Shown here piece after piece: positions 6,368-9,537 of a stretch of 9,537 nt of DNA (the first letter of the stretch is position 1; every line of letters starts with the position of its first letter). The notes beneath the pieces are model-generated. The model had not been told where the DNA came from. It saw only the letters and a program-made list of their open reading frames with translations, and ran no database searches. A program made the position numbers and the translations under genes. The stretch lies in contig JAJDEH010000243.1 of the NCBI GenBank assembly GCA_029259935.1, positions 1 to 9,537 on the forward strand. Reading direction: 5' to 3'. The DNA comes from Planctomycetota bacterium (GTDB lineage Bacteria > Planctomycetota > Planctomycetia > Pirellulales > Pirellulaceae).

Positions 6368-7987
6368 ATGTCTAGCCCACCCCTCCCCACCGGTTCCAGC
6401 CCAGATTTGTCGTCTGCCGTCAGCGCTGACTCGGCCAGCCCGGCGGAAGTAGTTTCCGAACCCGCCAACGAGGGAATCCGTTTTCTCGAACGTCCGGCCT
6501 CTCCAGCGACGGGACTCACCGAGCGCACTCCCAACAGGCGAAAGCCTCCAGTGAAGGCGCGGCGTCGTACCACGGGAGCCGAAGTTGAGCATCGGAACGC
6601 CGAGCCGCTGAATGCCGAGCCGTTGAATGCCGAGGCACTGAATGTGGCGTCGGCGACCGTTGTCACCGAACCACCTGTGCGCGTTGTCGAGGCGGAAGAG
6701 GTCGAGGAAGCGGTTCAAGTCGTCGACGAACGTAGTTGGCCGGTTTGGCTCTTCCATCAGTTCTGTGCGAGTGTCGGCTGGTGCTTTGGCGCCGCATCGA
6801 TGATCGTGATCCTCGCGGTGTTGGCCTCGATTCCCATTTTGCAATTTATCAGCTTGGGCTATTTGCTGGAGGCGAGCGGCCGCATCACGCGAACACGGCG
6901 ATTCAGAAATGGATTCATCGACATCAACAAGGCCGCGCATGTTGGCGGAGCCGTGTTGGGTACGTGGCTGATGTTGCTGCCTGTCCAATACATCTCTTCA
7001 TTGTGGCAAGCCTCCTTGTTAATCGAAGAAGGCAGCGCGGCAACAGGCGGACTGCGAATCGGGCAGTTCATCATTACGGGAATGATGGTGGCGCACATCT
7101 TGGCCGCTTGGTTTTGTGGCGGACGGTTGCGTCATTTCTTCTGGCCGTTCATTGCCCCGTTCCAGATTTTTACTTGGCTGCTGCGCTACGCCGTTTCTCG
7201 TCCGGCGATCCGAGGTGTCGTGGACGCCACCATGGGGCTGATCTCGCCGCGACTCGTGCAAGACATTTGCAATTGGAAACCACTCACCGATTGGTTTGTT
7301 CCGGCAATTCTCGGAAAGGCGTTGATTACTGGGCGATTGTTTACCGACGCTCGAGATCGCGTGTGGGACTTTTGCTCCGGCCTGCGCGTCCCATACTACT
7401 TTTGGTTGGGATTGCGAGGCTTTGCCGGCACGATCGCTTGGTTGTTCGTGCCGATCATGTTGATGATCGGGGGGACGGCCCTGGACGACGGGGCGGCCAT
7501 CGTCTCAGGCTTGCTGGGGACATTGTCATTGGCGGTGGTGGTGGCGTACTTGCCGTTCATGCAAGCGCACTTTGCGGCCGAGAACCGTTTGGTGGCGATG
7601 TTTGAAGTGGGCCGAGTGCGGCGCGCTTTCCATCGGGCTCCACTGGCTTTCTTAATCGCCATGTTTTGTACGCTGGCGTTCGCCGTGCCCCTGTACTTGC
7701 TGAAGATCGAGTTTTTGCCGTCCGAGTTGACTTGGCTGCCGGGGATTGTATTTGTCGGGTTTATGTACCCGGCGCGCCTCATTACGGGCTGGGCCATGGC
7801 ACGCGGCCGGCGGCGCGAACAGCCACGATTCTTTCTGATCCACTTGCTGACGCGGCTGGGGCAGATCCCGGTCGGCTTGGCCTTTTCTTTGATTATTCTG
7901 GCCACTCCCTACCTGTTGTGGTACGGAAAGTGGAGCTTGTTTGAGCAGCACGCGTTCTTGGTCCCGGCACCTTTTCTGAACCTGTAG
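6368..7987 (+). CDS. Multi-pass membrane protein of unknown function with a disordered N-terminal tail
   Basis: I place the start at ATG 6368 (539 residues), two codons inside the longest frame, which opens with TTG 6362. Residues 1-122 are rich in Ser, Pro, Ala and Glu with a basic patch (RRKPPVKARRR near 57-67), three tandem NAEPL-like units at 77-91 and an acidic stretch near 107-118, so this tail is probably disordered and cytoplasmic. From about 123 on there are eight or nine hydrophobic segments, near 140-163, 192-215, 231-250, 258-275, 342-368, 378-400, 426-446, 455-475 and 500-520. Conspicuous stretches are SIPILQFISLGYLLEASGRI, ARDRVWDFCSGLRVPYYFWLGLRGF and the end SLFEQHAFLVPAPF. 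I recall similar conserved hypothetical proteins in planctomycetes but cannot name a family; no transporter or enzyme motif is visible. Its neighbours on both sides run on the opposite strand, so it appears to be transcribed alone. Confidence 0.85.
   Translation: MSSPPLPTGSSPDLSSAVSADSASPAEVVSEPANEGIRFLERPASPATGLTERTPNRRKPPVKARRRTTGAEVEHRNAEPLNAEPLNAEALNVASATVVTEPPVRVVEAEEVEEAVQVVDERSWPVWLFHQFCASVGWCFGAASMIVILAVLASIPILQFISLGYLLEASGRITRTRRFRNGFIDINKAAHVGGAVLGTWLMLLPVQYISSLWQASLLIEEGSAATGGLRIGQFIITGMMVAHILAAWFCGGRLRHFFWPFIAPFQIFTWLLRYAVSRPAIRGVVDATMGLISPRLVQDICNWKPLTDWFVPAILGKALITGRLFTDARDRVWDFCSGLRVPYYFWLGLRGFAGTIAWLFVPIMLMIGGTALDDGAAIVSGLLGTLSLAVVVAYLPFMQAHFAAENRLVAMFEVGRVRRAFHRAPLAFLIAMFCTLAFAVPLYLLKIEFLPSELTWLPGIVFVGFMYPARLITGWAMARGRRREQPRFFLIHLLTRLGQIPVGLAFSLIILATPYLLWYGKWSLFEQHAFLVPAPFLNL
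6596..6640 (+). repeat. Three tandem 15-bp units encoding NAEPL/NAEAL
   Basis: The units AACGCCGAGCCGCTG, AATGCCGAGCCGTTG and AATGCCGAGGCACTG lie in frame in the hydrophilic tail of the membrane protein. The first two differ only at synonymous third positions and the third changes Pro to Ala. This is the second 15-bp, five-residue repeat in the window, unrelated in sequence to the array at 1-285. Confidence 0.85.
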
Positions 7988-8011
7988 ACGGATCTCAAAC
8001 GTGGCTCACCC

Positions 8012-8051
8012 CGTGGTGCCTTTTGGCCGAGTCGTGGTGCCTTTTGGCCGA
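8012..8051. repeat. Direct repeat, 19 bp twice at a 21-bp period
   Basis: CGTGGTGCCTTTTGGCCGA occurs at 8012-8030 and exactly again at 8033-8051. The core GCCTTTTGGC is itself a small dyad (GCC/GGC around TTTT). The pair occupies much of the 80-base gap between the converging membrane-protein and DUF427 genes. It could contribute to termination or be a remnant of an intergenic repeat family; the stems are too short for a confident terminator call. Confidence 0.8.
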
Positions 8052-8067
8052 ACTAGGTGGCGGACGA

Positions 8068-8349
8068 CTACTCGATCTCGACGCCTTTCCAAAAGGCCAC
8101 ATAACCTTTGATGTTGGCGGCTTCGGGTTTTGGGTCGGCATAGTACCAAGCTGCGTCTTTGTTGACTTGCCCGTCGACCGCGATGTCGTAGTAGTTGGCG
8201 GTGCCCTTCCAACCACAGAACGAAGTCTTGTCGCTCTCTTGAAGAAACTCGCGCTGCAATGCGCTAGGTGGAAAATACTGATTGCCGTCAACGACCTGAG
8301 TCTCATCGCTGTCGGCCAACACGGTTCCGTTCCAAGTCGCTTTCGGCAT
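8068..8349 (-). CDS. DUF427 domain protein
   Basis: This small soluble protein has 93 residues and no signal peptide. Start ATG 8349 is chosen because AAGGAG lies eight bases upstream and because the family conventionally begins just there; the frame extends 28 codons further upstream without a good start. Nearly the whole protein is one DUF427 domain: WNGTVLADSDETQVVDGNQYFPPSAL at 6-31, then SFCGWKGTANYYDIAVDG, where the family usually has TxCPWKG, and AAWYYADPKPEAANIKGYVAFWKGVEIE to the end. The molecular function of the family is not established. The gene stands alone on its strand, convergent with the membrane-protein gene and divergent from the PLP-enzyme gene. Confidence 0.93.
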   Translation of the reverse strand: MPKATWNGTVLADSDETQVVDGNQYFPPSALQREFLQESDKTSFCGWKGTANYYDIAVDGQVNKDAAWYYADPKPEAANIKGYVAFWKGVEIE

Positions 8350-8357
8350 TGTCGCGG

Positions 8358-8363
8358 CTCCTT
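8358..8363 (-). promoter_or_regulatory. Strong ribosome binding site of the DUF427 gene
   Basis: The minus strand reads AAGGAG here, eight bases before ATG 8349. It is the best Shine-Dalgarno match in the window and fixes the start well inside the longer open frame. Confidence 0.8.
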
Positions 8364-8494
8364 CAGACAAATGGATGCAAAGTTCTCGATCCAGATAATA
8401 GCGAAACTGCAGGATCTTTGTCAGTGTAGGCAAAAATCACCACCCGCCAAGCTCGCGTGCTAAGCAATTCGTGTTGTTTTCTGGCGGGATTCTC

Positions 8495-8507
8495 GAACAA
8501 TTTGTTC
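8495..8507. promoter_or_regulatory. 13-bp palindrome, candidate operator
   Basis: GAACAA-T-TTGTTC is a perfect dyad with 6-bp arms and one central base, 55 bases before the PLP-enzyme ATG and within the divergent region shared with the DUF427 gene. Size and symmetry suit a dimeric repressor or activator site, but no regulator gene is nearby and one isolated palindrome is weak evidence. The same intergenic region (8350-8562) also has a 7-bp inverted repeat, CCCGCCA 8443-8449 and TGGCGGG 8482-8488, with a 32-base loop. No recognisable riboswitch was seen. Confidence 0.35.
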
Positions 8508-8562
8508 AACGGCTGAAATCGAAATCGGCACCACACGAAATCCTCGGGCGAAAAAAACGACC

Positions 8563-9537
8563 ATGCAAAAGCTTTCACCTTTGAGAAACACGACCCGCGC
8601 GGAAACTCCGGCGGAACTGGCAGCCGAGCAATTGGCCCATTTCGGCATCGACGCGGACAGTCCCTTCGGTGAGACCATGAGCCGGATTGCACGTCGAATG
8701 TACGAGACGGATAGCGATCTCAATCGGCTTTGGGAATTGACGCTCGAATCGATTCAAAAACTGGATCGAGAGGATCGGATCGCGTATTTCAATGCGAAGA
8801 AGTTTCTATCGTTTCAGTTGGCCAAGTTGCTGGATACGTTACAGAACCCTTTTCGTCGCAGTTATCAATCGTTGGGATACAGCTATGCCACGCAGGCGAC
8901 CAAGGGTCCCTATCCAGTGTTCGACAATGTGACGGCGATTTTTTCCGCGACTCCCGTCATCGCGCGGACCGCCACCTATATCTACGCCTGTGCCGAGTGG
9001 ATTGAAGATGCCTTTAAGGGGAAGGAACTGCTGCTGGAAATCTACTCGCGGCTGCTCAACCCGACTTCCGTTTCCTTGGCCAACTTCATTGTCGACTTGG
9101 AAGCGGGCCCTTATGCGAGCCAGTATTTCGCTTGGAATTTCAATAGCGGAATGGCGGCCATCGACGGGGCGCTGGCTCACTTGCTCGGTCGCGACGACGT
9201 CCTTATCACCAGCCGCAATCTGTACGGTGGTGCTCATCAGCTCATTCATGACTGGTATGCCAAACCAAGCAACCTCGACATCGCGGTAGAAGTCTTTGAC
9301 GGCTACGGCGGCGAGGACTTCGATCGCTGCCTGCAAGCCGCTCTTGAAAAACACGCGGGGCGACTGGCCGCCGGCCGTCGAGTCTACGTTTACCTGGAAT
9401 CACCCTGTAATCCGCATGGGTACTTTTTGGATGTGCCGGAAATCTGCCGCCGCGCTCACGAGCACGGCGCGCAGGTCATGTTGGACGCTACCGTCGGCAC
9501 GCCGTTTCTCAGCCAACCGCTGCAACGCATCGACCCC
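8563..9537 (+). CDS. PLP-dependent Cys/Met metabolism (trans-sulfuration family) enzyme with N-terminal extension, 3' partial
   Basis: The frame is open from ATG 8563 to the window end: 325 codons, no stop. Hallmarks of the Cys/Met-metabolism PLP family (cystathionine gamma-synthase/lyase, methionine gamma-lyase, O-acetylhomoserine sulfhydrylase) appear in order: YSRLLNPT with Tyr162 and Arg164 (phosphate binding across the dimer), SGMAA at 195-199, YGG with Tyr221, ESPCNP at 279-284 and LDATVGTP with Asp308 (pyridine-nitrogen contact). The PLP lysine, expected about 25 residues after that aspartate, falls beyond the window. Compared with methionine gamma-lyase (Tyr59, Arg61, Asp186) the motifs sit about 100 residues further in, so there is an N-terminal extension of about 100 residues, mostly charged and probably helical. 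Exact reaction cannot be assigned. ATG 8677, preceded by GGTGAG, is an alternative start that would shorten the extension by 38 residues; 8563 has no clear ribosome site. Confidence 0.88.
   Translation, partial: MQKLSPLRNTTRAETPAELAAEQLAHFGIDADSPFGETMSRIARRMYETDSDLNRLWELTLESIQKLDREDRIAYFNAKKFLSFQLAKLLDTLQNPFRRSYQSLGYSYATQATKGPYPVFDNVTAIFSATPVIARTATYIYACAEWIEDAFKGKELLLEIYSRLLNPTSVSLANFIVDLEAGPYASQYFAWNFNSGMAAIDGALAHLLGRDDVLITSRNLYGGAHQLIHDWYAKPSNLDIAVEVFDGYGGEDFDRCLQAALEKHAGRLAAGRRVYVYLESPCNPHGYFLDVPEICRRAHEHGAQVMLDATVGTPFLSQPLQRIDP

Noticed and set aside
8350..8433. Upstream extension of the DUF427 protein by 28 residues
   Set aside because: The strong AAGGAG site is placed for ATG 8349, the family begins there, and the extension has no domain similarity.
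8443..8488. Inverted repeat CCCGCCA/TGGCGGG as an attenuator or riboswitch
   Set aside because: The stem is only 7 bp with a 32-base loop and no further helices matching a known SAM or other riboswitch were found.

Overview
This window looks like a chromosomal segment of a planctomycete, most likely of the Pirellulales/Rhodopirellula type. The main reason is a DUF1549/DUF1553 protein encoded just upstream of a Tat-exported DUF1501 protein, a pair that is greatly expanded in that phylum. Moderate G+C, weak or absent Shine-Dalgarno sites at several genes, and a large multi-pass protein of planctomycete style fit the same picture. The assignment is by inspection only; no database search was run.

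Layout. Positions 1-339 (+) hold the C-terminal end of a gene that begins outside the window. Its tail is 19 tandem copies of a 15-bp unit encoding a charged pentapeptide (xxKGD). Eleven bases later starts a fused 4TM/12TM TRAP transporter permease (351-2927, +), so the two genes probably form a transport operon; the truncated partner may be the substrate receptor. A long hairpin (2928-2968) sits directly after the permease stop codon, between it and the converging DUF1501 gene. On the minus strand a probable two-gene operon runs from DUF1549/DUF1553 (6146-4446) to DUF1501 (4348-3005). An AT-rich divergent promoter region (about 6147-6367) separates it from a plus-strand gene for a roughly 540-residue multi-pass membrane protein of unknown function (6368-7987). 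Next come a 21-bp-period direct repeat (8012-8051), a small minus-strand DUF427 gene (8349-8068), a short divergent intergenic region with a 13-bp palindrome, and the 5' part of a plus-strand PLP-dependent enzyme of the Cys/Met (trans-sulfuration) fold family (8563 to the window end).

The most unusual feature is inside the TRAP permease. About 100 residues (codons 155-255) are inserted in a predicted periplasmic loop between membrane helices. They closely match, from memory, a beta-rich repeat unit common in actinophage structural proteins and large planctomycete surface proteins. I know of no TRAP permease described with such a domain. Secondary points are the charged minisatellite tail next to it, an N-terminal extension of about 100 residues on the PLP enzyme, and several dyads and direct repeats in the intergenic regions. 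No tRNA, rRNA, CRISPR array, insertion sequence or phage gene was found.
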